From Bacillota bacterium (GTDB taxonomy: Bacteria > Bacillota > Clostridia > Peptostreptococcales > Anaerovoracaceae), in assembly GCA_017394515.1 (NCBI GenBank), contig JAFPXY010000041.1:1-64000 (forward strand): a stretch of 64,000 nt of DNA. Reading direction: 5' to 3'. The translations under genes and the position numbers were made by a program. Numbering within the stretch: position 1 is the stretch's first letter; every line of letters begins with the position of its first letter. Below, piece after piece: positions 17,626-27,104 of this stretch. Under the pieces are notes generated by a model, which was not told the origin of the DNA, did no database searches, and was given only the letters and a program-made list of their open reading frames with translations.

Positions 17626-18666
17626 ATGAACACCCTTGAATTAATCCGCGAATACGGACATGAAGAAGTAGCGTTTTTTAACAATGAAAAAGCTGGATTA
17701 AAGTGCATTATCGCTATCCACAGCACAAAGCTTGGCCCTGCGCTGGGCGGCTGCCGTCTGTGGCCTTATGCAAGCGAAGAAGCAGCTCTCTTTGATGTAC
17801 TCAGACTCTCAAGAGGCATGAGCTTTAAGAATGCTGCAGCAGGACTTCCCATCGGTGGAGGAAAGGGTGTTATCATTGCAGATCCTTCCCAGAAGTCGGA
17901 CGCTCTCTTTGAAGCCTATGCAGAATGCGTAGAGAGCCTTGGCGGAAGATATCTCACAGCAGAAGACGTTAACACAGATACCCACGATGCAGACATCATG
18001 CTCAGAAAGACCAACTATGTAGTAGGCCGTGCAGATGTCAGCGGAGATCCTTCTCCTTTCACAGCTATCGGCTGCTTCGACGGTATCAGAGCAACTGCTA
18101 AGTCAGTATTCGGATCAGACGATCTTGATGGAATGACCATCGCTGTTCAGGGACTTGGTAAGGTTGGATATGATCTTGCTGAAAGACTTCACAACGCCGG
18201 TGCAAAGCTCATCGTCTGCAACAACTCCAACAAGGCAATGCTGGAGAAGGCAGTAAACGAACTGGGCGCTAAGGTAGTTGGCTCAAACGAGATCTACGGC
18301 GTAGAGTGCGACATCTTCTCACCTAATGCTCTCGGTGCCATCATCAACAAGGACACCATCCCTCAGCTTAAGTGCAGAGCTGTTGCCGGAGCTGCCAACA
18401 ACCAGATCTATGACGATGAAGCAGGACTTGCTCTTAAGGCAAGAGGAATCGCTTATGCACCTGACTTCATCATCAACGGTGGCGGCGTAATCAACGCAGG
18501 ACAGGAAGCCTTCACCACCTATGACAAAGAGAACGTATTAAGACAGGTTCACAACATTTACAACACAGTTTATAACATTCTTGAGGAATCCAAATCCACC
18601 GGAGAGCCCGAGGGCGTCATCGCTCAGCGCTTCGCAGAGGAAAGAATCAGGAATGGTCTTAAATAA
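17626..18666 (+). CDS. Glu/Leu/Phe/Val dehydrogenase (leucine-dehydrogenase type)
   Basis: A 346-residue NAD-dependent amino-acid dehydrogenase that would reversibly deaminate a branched-chain or similar amino acid to its 2-oxo acid. Motifs: GPALGGCRLWPYAS (substrate site), GLPIGGGKGVII (catalytic Lys), TAEDVNT (catalytic Asp), GLGKVGYDLAERL (Rossmann dinucleotide site) and GAANNQIYDD. The length and motif spacing suit leucine/valine dehydrogenase rather than glutamate dehydrogenase. AGGAGGAAAAAAG precedes ATG 17626. It follows a glutamine synthetase and serS, so the run mixes nitrogen metabolism and translation. The exact substrate is uncertain. Confidence 0.9.
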   Translation: MNTLELIREYGHEEVAFFNNEKAGLKCIIAIHSTKLGPALGGCRLWPYASEEAALFDVLRLSRGMSFKNAAAGLPIGGGKGVIIADPSQKSDALFEAYAECVESLGGRYLTAEDVNTDTHDADIMLRKTNYVVGRADVSGDPSPFTAIGCFDGIRATAKSVFGSDDLDGMTIAVQGLGKVGYDLAERLHNAGAKLIVCNNSNKAMLEKAVNELGAKVVGSNEIYGVECDIFSPNALGAIINKDTIPQLKCRAVAGAANNQIYDDEAGLALKARGIAYAPDFIINGGGVINAGQEAFTTYDKENVLRQVHNIYNTVYNILEESKSTGEPEGVIAQRFAEERIRNGLK

Positions 18667-18698
18667 TTAATATTTCACTGGAAAGGGGTAACAAAAAA

Positions 18699-20231
18699 GT
18701 GAGAAAACTGAATAAAAAAAGAATTGCTATGATTGCAGTGCTGGCATTCCTTATCATAGGATGCATCACCGGACTGGTTTTCGCTGACGTCGTTGGAAGC
18801 GTTCACGAAGACGGTTTCCAGGAGGAAGATGGACAGACCGTTTACTATCAGAACGGCGAGAAGCTGTACGGCCTCCAGACCATTGAAGGGGACAAGTACT
18901 ACTTCGAAGAAGAGACCGGCTATATGGCCAAGGGCTTCAAGGATATAGGTAAGTACACCTATTATTTCCGCAAGACCAACGGCAAGATGGTTCATGGTTT
19001 CATTACCATCTCAGGCAAGCGTTACTATTTCGGAGAGAAAAACGGCCGCATGGCAAGGGGTTTCAAGGACATCGGTGACTACAGGTATTACTTCGATAAA
19101 GATACCGGAGTAATGGCAAAAGGCTTTAATGACATCGGAGGTTACAGATATTACTTCAGAAATAAGACGGGTCATATGGCTAAGGGCTTTTCTAAGATCT
19201 ATGGAGAAATGTACCACTTCGACATGGAGACCGGCCACATGTCCAGAGGCTTTGAGGTCATAGGCAAATACACTTATTACTTCGGAAGAGCCACTGGAAA
19301 GAGGATCTATGGCTTCCACACTGTAAACGGAGAGAAATACTATTTTGGCCTTAAATACGGAAGGATGTATAAGGGCTTGAAAACCATAGGGGACTATCAA
19401 TATTACTTCTCAAAGAAGGATGGCCACATGATCAAGGGTTTCAAGACCATCAAGGGCGATAAGTACTACTTCTCAAAGAAGAATGGCCGCATGGTACACC
19501 AGTTCAAGACAATTGGTGGCAAGAAGTACTACTTTGGAAAGACCTCAGGTAAGATGTTCACCGGATTGCACAAAATCGGAAAGAACGTCTACACCTTCTC
19601 CTCTAAGGGCGTGCTCCAGAGAACCGTTTACGGCGATAAGAAAGCCATCTGTCTCACCTGGGACGACGGCCCTTCCGTAAACACTCCCACCATCATGAAT
19701 GCCCTCATCGATAACGGCGGAAGAGGAACCTTCTTCGTGGTAGGAAACCGTGTGGACTCCTACAGCCAGTATCTGAAGGACAACTATAAAGCCGGCAACC
19801 AGATCGGTAACCACTCCTGGTCACACCCGGCATTTTCAAGCATGTCAGCTGACGACATCAGGGAGCAGATCAAGGACACCAACAACAAGATCAAGAGCGT
19901 TACCGGAAAGGCTCCGACCATTGCCAGGACGCCTTACGGCATCACCTCATCTTCAGTAAACTCCGCGGTGAACATGCCTATAATCCTCTGGTCCATCGAC
20001 ACTCTGGACTGGAAGACCCAGAATGCTGACAGTACCTACAATTCTATCATGAATAATGCCAGAGACGGAGCAGTCGTCCTCATGCACGACCTGTACTCCG
20101 CAACAGCCAGCGCATCAGTTAGAGCTATACCTGCCCTGGTAGACAGAGGCTATCAGCTGGTAACCGTTGAAGAAATGGCTCTCCTCAAGGGAGTGACCCT
20201 TCAAAAGGGCAGCGTATATGGCAATTTCTAA
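18699..20231 (+). CDS. Secreted polysaccharide deacetylase with wall-binding repeats
   Basis: A 510-residue exported protein. Residues 8-30 form a signal peptide or anchor (IAMIAVLAFLIIGCITGLVFA). Residues about 45-305 hold roughly 12 cell-wall-binding repeats of about 20 residues (GRMARGFKDIGDYRYYF type) that lack the Trp pairs of choline-binding repeats. Residues about 310-500 are a NodB deacetylase domain: TWDDGPS (catalytic Asp and metal Asp), GNHSWSHPAF (metal His pair), RTPYG (usually RPPYG), LWSIDTLDW and VLMHDL. It probably removes N-acetyl groups from peptidoglycan or another wall glycan. GTG 18699 follows GAAAGGGG; it is the last gene before a strong terminator. Confidence 0.9.
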   Translation: MRKLNKKRIAMIAVLAFLIIGCITGLVFADVVGSVHEDGFQEEDGQTVYYQNGEKLYGLQTIEGDKYYFEEETGYMAKGFKDIGKYTYYFRKTNGKMVHGFITISGKRYYFGEKNGRMARGFKDIGDYRYYFDKDTGVMAKGFNDIGGYRYYFRNKTGHMAKGFSKIYGEMYHFDMETGHMSRGFEVIGKYTYYFGRATGKRIYGFHTVNGEKYYFGLKYGRMYKGLKTIGDYQYYFSKKDGHMIKGFKTIKGDKYYFSKKNGRMVHQFKTIGGKKYYFGKTSGKMFTGLHKIGKNVYTFSSKGVLQRTVYGDKKAICLTWDDGPSVNTPTIMNALIDNGGRGTFFVVGNRVDSYSQYLKDNYKAGNQIGNHSWSHPAFSSMSADDIREQIKDTNNKIKSVTGKAPTIARTPYGITSSSVNSAVNMPIILWSIDTLDWKTQNADSTYNSIMNNARDGAVVLMHDLYSATASASVRAIPALVDRGYQLVTVEEMALLKGVTLQKGSVYGNF

Positions 20232-20249
20232 GCATTGAGCAAAACATTT

Positions 20250-20286
20250 CTGTCGGATAAGTATCAACTTGTCCGACAGTTTTTTT
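20250..20286 (+). terminator. Rho-independent terminator
   Basis: CTGTCGGATAAGT (20250-20262) pairs with ACTTGTCCGACAG (20267-20279, one G-U) around a four-base loop, followed by TTTTTTT. It ends the long run that begins at 7251. Confidence 0.85.
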
Positions 20287-20293
20287 ATGCGTC

Positions 20294-20322
20294 TTGATTA
20301 AATAGCGAAAATAATATAAAAT
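20294..20322 (+). promoter_or_regulatory. Sigma-A-like promoter
   Basis: TTGATT (20294-20299), 17 bases, TAAAAT (20317-20322), directly after the terminator and 26 bases before the start of the DUF218 gene. Confidence 0.7.
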
Positions 20323-20348
20323 AATACCTGTGAAAGGAACAAGCACCT

Positions 20349-21827
20349 ATGAAGATATCTATCAAACCTTTGTTAATATGTTATGCGGTAATCATCATAG
20401 CCATGGTTGTGAGTCTACCTGTTTTTGGTGATGTCTACAGCATGTACAATCCCAGGATATCACCTGATACTGATAAGATCGAGGTTAAACTGGAGCCGGA
20501 AGGCATAGTTGAGGTAAAGGAGATCAGAGAAACGGAAGAGAACTACCAGGTGTTTTTTAAAGCTCTGAAGCCCGGTAATGTTCATGCTGAGATCCAATAT
20601 GTCGCTTACAAGGATGATCCTAATAAATTCCTTCAGGTCCGCAGCGCGGCACTGATCGTCACCAAACCGCACATCATTTTAAATGAGGATGTGGACTTCG
20701 GTGGGAACCAGTATACCCTCATGGTGCTTGCCTTGCTGTTCCTGGTAACGACTATTCATTTTACAAGATGTTACCTGGTACGAAGAAAGCACGATTTCTT
20801 TGCATACAGAACCATACTGGATATAGGCCTTGCCCTGTATTTCTTTATCATGACCGCTGTCTTCGGAGGTGTTAATGTATTATACTTCTTAAGGCCGGAT
20901 TTTTTAAACGCATCATTGTTTTTTGACTATGCAGGTAATGCTTTGAGTCTGGTGGTCCTTGCCACCGTACCGCTGATCCTCATATTCGCTTGTTTCATGG
21001 GCTTTTCCAATCTGAGACTCATTACGAAGGAAGGCTTCAGGCCCGTCAATCTTTTGGGAATTTTCATAGGAGTATTCATGATAGTGGCAGCAGCTACTTG
21101 CTTATATCTTCTGGTGTACTCACCGTTCCTTGTGGACGAAAGTAAAATGGGAGTGGCTATGTTCTTGGCTAAAACAGCCTTTGCTTCGGCCTTCCTGTAT
21201 TTCGAGTGTATTTTGCTGGCGTCAACCGTATGCCTTCAGAGAGCTGGCAGGTTCAACCCCACGTATAACAAGGACTATATTGTTATCCTTGGCTGCGCCA
21301 TCAAGAAGGACGGCACCTTGTATCCTCTTATCAGAGGTCGTGTGGACAGAGCTATAAAGTTCTATAAAGATCAGCTGGAAGCCACAGGTAAGAAGGCAGT
21401 ATTCGTACCTTCCGGAGGCCAGGGCTCCGATGAGATCATTTCAGAAGGCGAGGCCATGAAGAGATATCTTTTGGAGCAGGGCATCGAAGAAAGTCAGATC
21501 ATGGCGGAGACCAGATCCACAACCACTCTTGAAAACATGAAGTTCTCTCAGGAACTCATAAGCCGGGAGAAGCCCGACGCCAAGGTGGCATTTTCAACCA
21601 CCAACTATCATGTATTCAGAGGCGGCATGTTTGCCAGAGAGACCGGTATGCATGCATCCGGCATGGGCGCTAAGACCAAGTGGTATTTCTGGCCCAACGC
21701 TGAGGTTAGGGAATTCGTAGGCCTGATAGTTAACGAGATCTGGGTACATATAGGGGTAGTCTTTGGACTGGTAGCTATCTCGGTATTCATGGCAAACCTG
21801 GGTACCATTATGAAGTTTTTGCTTTAA
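20349..21827 (+). CDS. Membrane protein with DUF218 (YdcF/ElyC-like) domain
   Basis: A 492-residue protein. An N-terminal membrane segment (residues 7-28) and an exposed region of about 85 residues are followed by six or so membrane helices (about 120-310) and a C-terminal DUF218 domain (about 320-470) with YIVILGCAIKKDGTLYP, PSGGQGSDE, E..ST-TLENM and FSTTNYHVFRGG. DUF218 proteins such as SanA and ElyC act in envelope assembly; the exact reaction is not known. GAAAGGAACAAGCACC lies before the ATG. It probably shares a transcript with the decarboxylase that follows nine bases later. Confidence 0.85.
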   Translation: MKISIKPLLICYAVIIIAMVVSLPVFGDVYSMYNPRISPDTDKIEVKLEPEGIVEVKEIRETEENYQVFFKALKPGNVHAEIQYVAYKDDPNKFLQVRSAALIVTKPHIILNEDVDFGGNQYTLMVLALLFLVTTIHFTRCYLVRRKHDFFAYRTILDIGLALYFFIMTAVFGGVNVLYFLRPDFLNASLFFDYAGNALSLVVLATVPLILIFACFMGFSNLRLITKEGFRPVNLLGIFIGVFMIVAAATCLYLLVYSPFLVDESKMGVAMFLAKTAFASAFLYFECILLASTVCLQRAGRFNPTYNKDYIVILGCAIKKDGTLYPLIRGRVDRAIKFYKDQLEATGKKAVFVPSGGQGSDEIISEGEAMKRYLLEQGIEESQIMAETRSTTTLENMKFSQELISREKPDAKVAFSTTNYHVFRGGMFARETGMHASGMGAKTKWYFWPNAEVREFVGLIVNEIWVHIGVVFGLVAISVFMANLGTIMKFLL

Positions 21828-21836
21828 TTGATTGTG

Positions 21837-23246
21837 ATGAATAGATCCTTAATAGACTTTCTGCCTGAGCATGCGGCACTGGATCCGGTATCCTTCCACA
21901 TGCCCGGCCACAAAGGTTCAAAATTATATAAAGAGCTGGGTTACGGTCACATCCTCGATAACCTCATGGACTGTGACATCACGGAGATTCCCGGGGCGGA
22001 CAATCTGTTCCAGACCGAGGACGTGATCCTTTCCATCATGCAAAAATATCAGAAGCTCTATGGCTCCAAGAGGTCATACATTCTGATAAATGGTTCTTCC
22101 GTGGGACTCATAGCGGCCATTCTTTCCTCTACTAAAAGAGGTGACAAGGTCATCATGGCCAGAAATTCCCACAAGTCCATCTTTAACGCCATGAGGCTGG
22201 GAGGGCTGGAGCCTGTGTACCTTTTCCCGGAGATACTGGAGGAGCACGGCATACTGGGAGGCATAGCGCCGGATGAAGTTGAGAGGCTTCTCCAAGAAAA
22301 TCCCGAGGCGTCCTGCGTGGTACTTCCATCGCCTAATTACTATGGGATCTGCTCTGATATCAGGGCTATTTCAGAGGTGTGCCATAAGAGAAATAAGGTT
22401 CTGATCGTGGATCAGGCTCATGGAGCTCACCTTAAATTCATGGATGGAGACCATCCTGAAGCCGCAGAAGACGGTGGGGCAGATGTGGTAATAAATTCCA
22501 CCCATAAGACTTTGGCTTCCTGGACTCAGACTGCTGTCATGAACGTAATGACGGACAGGGTGGATCTTAATATAATAGAAGATAACCTTCAGATCCTGGA
22601 ATCTTCAAGCCCATCCTATCCTTTGATGCTCAGTCTGGACGTAAACGCCGAGATACTTCTCGACCAAGAGAAAAAGGAACTGGCCTTTGGAGAATGGAAA
22701 AAGGCTGTGGACATGTTCTACGCCAAGTCACATGAGATCCCCGGACTCAAGGTCATGATGGATCCCATGCTGGATCACACCAAGATAAATATCGACATGA
22801 GCGCCTACGGCTTAAGTGGAAATGAGCTGGAGGACCTTTTGATGGAAAAGGGCATCTTTGTGGAGCTGGTCACTGGAAATATCATCATGTGCATGACGGG
22901 CATCGGAACCCGCAGGGAACACATCAATAGGCTCCTCGAGGCTTTAAAGGATATAGCAGCTTCAAGGAATCTGGTCGCTTCTTCCGAAGGACCGGATCAC
23001 TCTCCTATGCTGACCATGAGACTTGAAAGGGCTGCCGTTCCCGAGAGCAAAATATCCCTGAACCTGGATGACTGCGAGGGCAGGGTAGCTGCGGGATCCA
23101 TAATTCCATACCCGCCCGGCATTCCCATCGCCTGCCCGGGAGAGATCATCACTAAGGACCTTATAGACTACGTTAAGGGACTTCGTCAGATGGGCGAAAA
23201 GGTGATTGGCGTGTCTCAGATGGGAGAGATCCTCGTAGGAGAATAG
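21837..23246 (+). CDS. Orn/Lys/Arg decarboxylase family protein
   Basis: A 469-residue fold-type I PLP enzyme lacking the N-terminal wing domain of the inducible E. coli decarboxylases, as in the YaaO/SpeA-like group. Visible motifs: SFHMPGHKG at the start, GSSVGLIAAI, the PLP-binding lysine in NSTHKTLASWTQTA, VDQAHGAHL and the C-terminal PYPPGIPIACPGE. It should decarboxylate a basic amino acid to a polyamine precursor in the cytosol. The reading frame is open from 21828, but ATG 21837 begins the conserved N-terminus; GTG 21834 is an alternative. It is followed by a terminator. Confidence 0.9.
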   Translation: MNRSLIDFLPEHAALDPVSFHMPGHKGSKLYKELGYGHILDNLMDCDITEIPGADNLFQTEDVILSIMQKYQKLYGSKRSYILINGSSVGLIAAILSSTKRGDKVIMARNSHKSIFNAMRLGGLEPVYLFPEILEEHGILGGIAPDEVERLLQENPEASCVVLPSPNYYGICSDIRAISEVCHKRNKVLIVDQAHGAHLKFMDGDHPEAAEDGGADVVINSTHKTLASWTQTAVMNVMTDRVDLNIIEDNLQILESSSPSYPLMLSLDVNAEILLDQEKKELAFGEWKKAVDMFYAKSHEIPGLKVMMDPMLDHTKINIDMSAYGLSGNELEDLLMEKGIFVELVTGNIIMCMTGIGTRREHINRLLEALKDIAASRNLVASSEGPDHSPMLTMRLERAAVPESKISLNLDDCEGRVAAGSIIPYPPGIPIACPGEIITKDLIDYVKGLRQMGEKVIGVSQMGEILVGE

Positions 23247-23291
23247 ACGAAGGGTATAATTTTTTTCATAAAACTATAGATTGTATTAACA

Positions 23292-23330
23292 AAAAAGCAC
23301 TGATATTGTTAAAAACTTAGTGCTTTTTGT
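23292..23330 (+). terminator. Rho-independent terminator
   Basis: AAAAAGCACT (23292-23301) pairs with AGTGCTTTTT (23319-23328), with T-rich sequence after it. A TATAAT follows at 23343-23348 and may be the -10 of the rnf promoter, without a good -35. I see no gene in 23247-23453. Confidence 0.75.
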
Positions 23331-23453
23331 GGTTTTTTGATGTATAATCCATTATGTATGATTATGATTTTAGTATGGGGACTTGGGCTCATACTAAAAA
23401 GTATTAAAAGTACAAAATGACAGTAAGTTTTAGAAAGGATGGTCTCACTAATT

Positions 23454-24767
23454 ATGGGCAAAAAACACTTAAGCAGTGTCCATGTAGCGCATTATAAGCA
23501 CACCGCAGGTTGTGCAACTGAAGTAATGCCTATACCTGACATTGTTAAGATTTCTATGTCTCAGCACATTGGAGCTCCTTGCCAGCCGTTGGTGAAGAAG
23601 GGCGACTACGTTAAGGTCGGCCAGAAGATCGGCGACACGGAAGCCTTCGTTAGTGCTCCGATCCATTCCAGTGTTTCCGGTACCGTTAAGGGTATCGAAC
23701 AGGCCAGATCCGCTGCAGGTGGATATGACACTCTGGTAGTGATCGAACCGGACAAGAAACAGGAAATTTCTGAGGAAGTTGTAGTTCCCGAAGAGCCTAA
23801 GGACCTTGCTGAATTCGTAAAAGAAGTCAGAAAATCCGGTCTTGTAGGTCTTGGCGGCGCATCATTCCCCACAAGCATCAAATTCAACCCCAAGAACATT
23901 GACGATGTTCACTGCCTGGTAGTAAACGCAGCTGAGTGCGAGCCTTTCATCACATCTGACCACAGATGCATGCTGGAAGACACCGAAGATCTCATCAGAG
24001 GCTGCCAGCTCATCATGAAGTATGATGAGCTCGACAAGGGATATATTGCCATCGAAGACAATAAGCCCGATGCTATCGAGCATATCGACAAGGTTCTTAA
24101 AGAAAAGGGTATCACCAACATTGAAACTTTCAAGCTTCAGGCAAGATATCCTAAGGGAGCTGAGCGTGTACTGGTTTACGAGATCTTCGGCAAAGTTATG
24201 AACGCCGGAGTACTTCCCGCAGACATGGGTTGCATTCTCGATAACGTAACTACGGTTACTAAGGTAGGTCACTACTTCAGAACCGGAATGCCTCTTATCG
24301 CTAAGAGAATGACCGTAGACGGAGACGCTGTAGCTCAGCCGAAGAACATCATCGCTCCTATCGGAACCTTAGTAAATGATGTTATCGGTTTCTGCGGCGG
24401 TTACAAACAGGAACCCCGCAAGATCCTGATGGGCGGTCCTATGATGGGAAGAGCTATTCCCTCAGACGAGATGCCTATCGTAAAGAACAACAATGCCATT
24501 CTGGCATTCTCCAAGGAAAAATCCCTGGTCAAGGAAGAGACAGCCTGCATCAACTGCGGACGCTGCCACGAAGCCTGCCCCTTCAACCTCATTCCTACTG
24601 CTCTTGCAGATGCTTATGAGAGAAATGACGCTCAGGCTCTCTTTGATCTCGATGTCAACCAGTGCATGAACTGCGGCTCATGTTCATACATCTGCCCTGC
24701 ACACAGACCTCTGGGATTCATCAATACCCTTGGTAAGACTGTAGTAAAGGAGGCTGGGATCAAATAA
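23454..24767 (+). CDS. rnfC: Rnf complex subunit C
   Basis: This 437-residue peripheral subunit accepts or donates electrons at the NAD(H) side of the Rnf ferredoxin:NAD+ oxidoreductase. It has the GLGGASFPTSIKF glycine-rich NADH/FMN region (Nqo1-like), VVNAAECEPF, and two 4Fe-4S motifs near the C-terminus (CINCGRCHEACP and CMNCGSCSYICP). ATG 23454 is preferred because AAAGGATGG lies 11 bases upstream; ATG 23439 would have no spacing to it. It is the first gene of rnfCDGEAB, whose genes overlap or nearly touch. Confidence 0.96.
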   Translation: MGKKHLSSVHVAHYKHTAGCATEVMPIPDIVKISMSQHIGAPCQPLVKKGDYVKVGQKIGDTEAFVSAPIHSSVSGTVKGIEQARSAAGGYDTLVVIEPDKKQEISEEVVVPEEPKDLAEFVKEVRKSGLVGLGGASFPTSIKFNPKNIDDVHCLVVNAAECEPFITSDHRCMLEDTEDLIRGCQLIMKYDELDKGYIAIEDNKPDAIEHIDKVLKEKGITNIETFKLQARYPKGAERVLVYEIFGKVMNAGVLPADMGCILDNVTTVTKVGHYFRTGMPLIAKRMTVDGDAVAQPKNIIAPIGTLVNDVIGFCGGYKQEPRKILMGGPMMGRAIPSDEMPIVKNNNAILAFSKEKSLVKEETACINCGRCHEACPFNLIPTALADAYERNDAQALFDLDVNQCMNCGSCSYICPAHRPLGFINTLGKTVVKEAGIK

Positions 24768-25732
24768 TGAGTAAGTATAACGACAATTTAATCGTATCCT
24801 CATCACCGCATCTGGTGACAGCCCTGGATACCCAGAAGACGATGCTCATGGTCATGATCGCCCTTTGCCCGTCTCTGGCAGTAAGTACCTACGTCTTCGG
24901 ACCCAGAGTACTTCTCCTTACTATAGTTTCCATCGCTGCTTGCATGTTCTTTGAATGGGCATGGAACGCAATGCTTAAGAGAAGACAGACCGTAGGCGAC
25001 CTTTCAGCCGCTCTCACCGGTATGCTCCTCGCTTTCAACGTTCCTTCCGGACTTCCTATCTGGACTCTTCTCATTGGTGACTTCGCAGCCATCATCGTAG
25101 TTAAGCAGCTCTTTGGAGGAATCGGTAAGAACCTGGTAAACCCTGCCATCACCGGACGTATCATTCTGTTCATTTCCTTCGCTACTGAAATGACAGACTG
25201 GACATTACCCAGAATGGCAGCAGACGCTACCTCCACAGCAACTCCTTTAGGAATCCTTGCTGAAGGTGGCGGTGAACTTCCTTCAAACGTTCACATGTTC
25301 CTGGGCTTCGTCGGAGGATCCTTCGGTGAAGTTTCCGCAGTAGCACTGTTGGTAGGCGGTATCTTCCTTGTATGGAAAAAGATCATCAGCCCCATCATTC
25401 CTTGCTGCTTCATCGGAACAGTGTTCGTATTCGCTCTGATCTACTATGCAGCAACAGGACAGGGAGATCCTCTTCAGATGGCTATCTTCCACATCCTTGC
25501 AGGTGGTGTAATGCTTGGTGCCATCTTCATGGCAACAGACTACGTCACATCTCCGTTATTACCTAAAGGAAAGATCGTTTTCGGTATCGGCTGCGGTATC
25601 ATGACCATGGTCATCCGTCTCTGGGGACAGTATCCTGAAGGAGTTTCATTCTCCATCCTTCTCATGAACTGTCTCACACCTCTTATCAACGACTTCTTCC
25701 AGAAGAGAATGTATGGAGGTAAGAAGAAATGA
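24767..25732 (+). CDS. rnfD: Rnf complex subunit D
   Basis: A 321-residue integral membrane subunit with about nine to ten helices (GMLLAFNVPSGLPIW, KQLFGGIGKNLVNPA). The covalent FMN site is visible as STAT (residues 156-159) in ATSTATPLG, with Thr159 the probable attachment residue; ApbE, encoded at 30738, would add the flavin. The ATG overlaps the rnfC stop as TAATG. It forms part of the ion-translocating core with RnfG, E and A. Confidence 0.96.
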   Translation: MSKYNDNLIVSSSPHLVTALDTQKTMLMVMIALCPSLAVSTYVFGPRVLLLTIVSIAACMFFEWAWNAMLKRRQTVGDLSAALTGMLLAFNVPSGLPIWTLLIGDFAAIIVVKQLFGGIGKNLVNPAITGRIILFISFATEMTDWTLPRMAADATSTATPLGILAEGGGELPSNVHMFLGFVGGSFGEVSAVALLVGGIFLVWKKIISPIIPCCFIGTVFVFALIYYAATGQGDPLQMAIFHILAGGVMLGAIFMATDYVTSPLLPKGKIVFGIGCGIMTMVIRLWGQYPEGVSFSILLMNCLTPLINDFFQKRMYGGKKK

Positions 25733-26295
25733 AGACAAACACATTTAAAGAATACATCCAGCCTACAGTAGTTCTCGTAGCTATCTGCCTGGTAATGACC
25801 TTCGCACTTGCATACGTAAACTCTGTAACAGCTCCCATCATCGCAGACAATACTGCAAAGGCTGCTGATGCTGCAAGAGCAGAACTTCTTCCTGCAGCAA
25901 GCTCCTTCGAAAAGTATGAGGGAGAACTCGTTGAACTTGTACCTGACAAGGTATATGTAACTGACTGCTATATCGCTCCCGGCGTTGGCATGGTAGTTAC
26001 CGTTGATACTTCCTCCTTCGGAGGCATCCTTACAGAAATGATCGGTATCGACGCTAACGGAGCGATCACCGGTGTCAAGGTAACAGCACACGCAGATACC
26101 AAGGGTCTTGGAACCAAGGCTCACGAGTCAAGCCATACAAAGCAGTACATCGGCTTAACTGAGCTCACAGAGACCAGTGCAAAGGCTGATCCTGCTATCA
26201 CTCCTGTATCAGGAGCTACCATTTCCTCCAACGGTGTACACTATGGTGTATATGCTGCTTTGGAGCAGTACAAGAAAGTAGGAGGTGTTAGATAA
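25729..26295 (+). CDS. rnfG: Rnf complex subunit G, FMN-binding
   Basis: A 188-residue subunit with one N-terminal membrane helix (residues about 12-33) and an exposed FMN-binding domain. SGATISS near the end carries the flavinylation motif, with Thr164 the attachment residue. GIDANGAITGVKVTAHADTKGLG is the usual FMN-domain strand. The start overlaps the rnfD stop by four bases (ATGA). Confidence 0.96.
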   Translation: MKTNTFKEYIQPTVVLVAICLVMTFALAYVNSVTAPIIADNTAKAADAARAELLPAASSFEKYEGELVELVPDKVYVTDCYIAPGVGMVVTVDTSSFGGILTEMIGIDANGAITGVKVTAHADTKGLGTKAHESSHTKQYIGLTELTETSAKADPAITPVSGATISSNGVHYGVYAALEQYKKVGGVR

Positions 26296-27104
26296 TGGAA
26301 AAGAAAGCCAGCAAATTAGCAATCCTCACTAAGGGTATAATCAAGGAGAACCCCAACCTGGTACTCCTCCTGGGAACCTGTCCTACACTGGCTACCACGA
26401 GTTCAGCCTTCAACGGCATGGGTATGGGTATCGCTGCAACAGCAGTACTTATCTGCTCCAACATCGTTATCTCCCTCCTTGCCAAGATCATACCCGATAA
26501 GGTTCGTATCCCTTGCTACATCGTAGTTATCGCCGGATTCGTAACCCTGGTACAGTTCATCGTTCAGGCTTATGCTGAACCTCTGTACAATTCACTGGGC
26601 GTATTCCTTCCGCTGATCGTAGTTAACTGTATCATCCTCGGTCGTGCGGAAATGTTCGCCAACAAGAATACTGTAGTTGATTCCGCTCTTGACGGTATCG
26701 GAATGGGTATCGGATTCACCCTGTCCCTGACAGTTATCGGTGCTATCCGTGAGGTCATCGGAAACGGAACTATCTTCTCCGGATTCTTCCTTGGATCTGA
26801 AGAACTCGTTCAGAAACTCACCATTTCCATCCCCTTCATCAACGAGCATCCCGTGCTTATCATTGCACTTGCTCCCGGCGGATTCTTCGTATATGCTCTC
26901 GTAATCGCTCTTGTAAACTGGATCATCACCAGAAAGGGCGGCACACCCAGAGAGTTCTCCTGCCAGGGATGTGCACTGGCTGCTATGTGCAACCAGGAGA
27001 AGTGCATTGCTGAACTTGGAGAGATCGAACTTGCACCCGCTAAGCCGGCTGCACCTAAGGCAGCACCTGCTGCAAATACAACAACGAAAGGAGCTGAAGC
27101 ATAA
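26295..27104 (+). CDS. rnfE: Rnf complex subunit E with Cys-rich C-terminal tail
   Basis: A 269-residue membrane subunit of the RnfA/RnfE (NqrD/E) family: GTCPTLATTSSAFNGMGMGIA opens it, and LGVFLPLIVVNCIILGRAEMFA is the half-helix that carries the Cys for the membrane-buried iron-sulfur site. It is longer than the roughly 200-residue norm; the tail adds a CxxC-x5-C-x4-C cluster (FSCQGCALAAMCNQEKCIAE) and an Ala/Pro-rich end. RnfE proteins of other Clostridia can carry similar tails. It overlaps rnfG by one base and rnfA by one base. Confidence 0.94.
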   Translation: MEKKASKLAILTKGIIKENPNLVLLLGTCPTLATTSSAFNGMGMGIAATAVLICSNIVISLLAKIIPDKVRIPCYIVVIAGFVTLVQFIVQAYAEPLYNSLGVFLPLIVVNCIILGRAEMFANKNTVVDSALDGIGMGIGFTLSLTVIGAIREVIGNGTIFSGFFLGSEELVQKLTISIPFINEHPVLIIALAPGGFFVYALVIALVNWIITRKGGTPREFSCQGCALAAMCNQEKCIAELGEIELAPAKPAAPKAAPAANTTTKGAEA

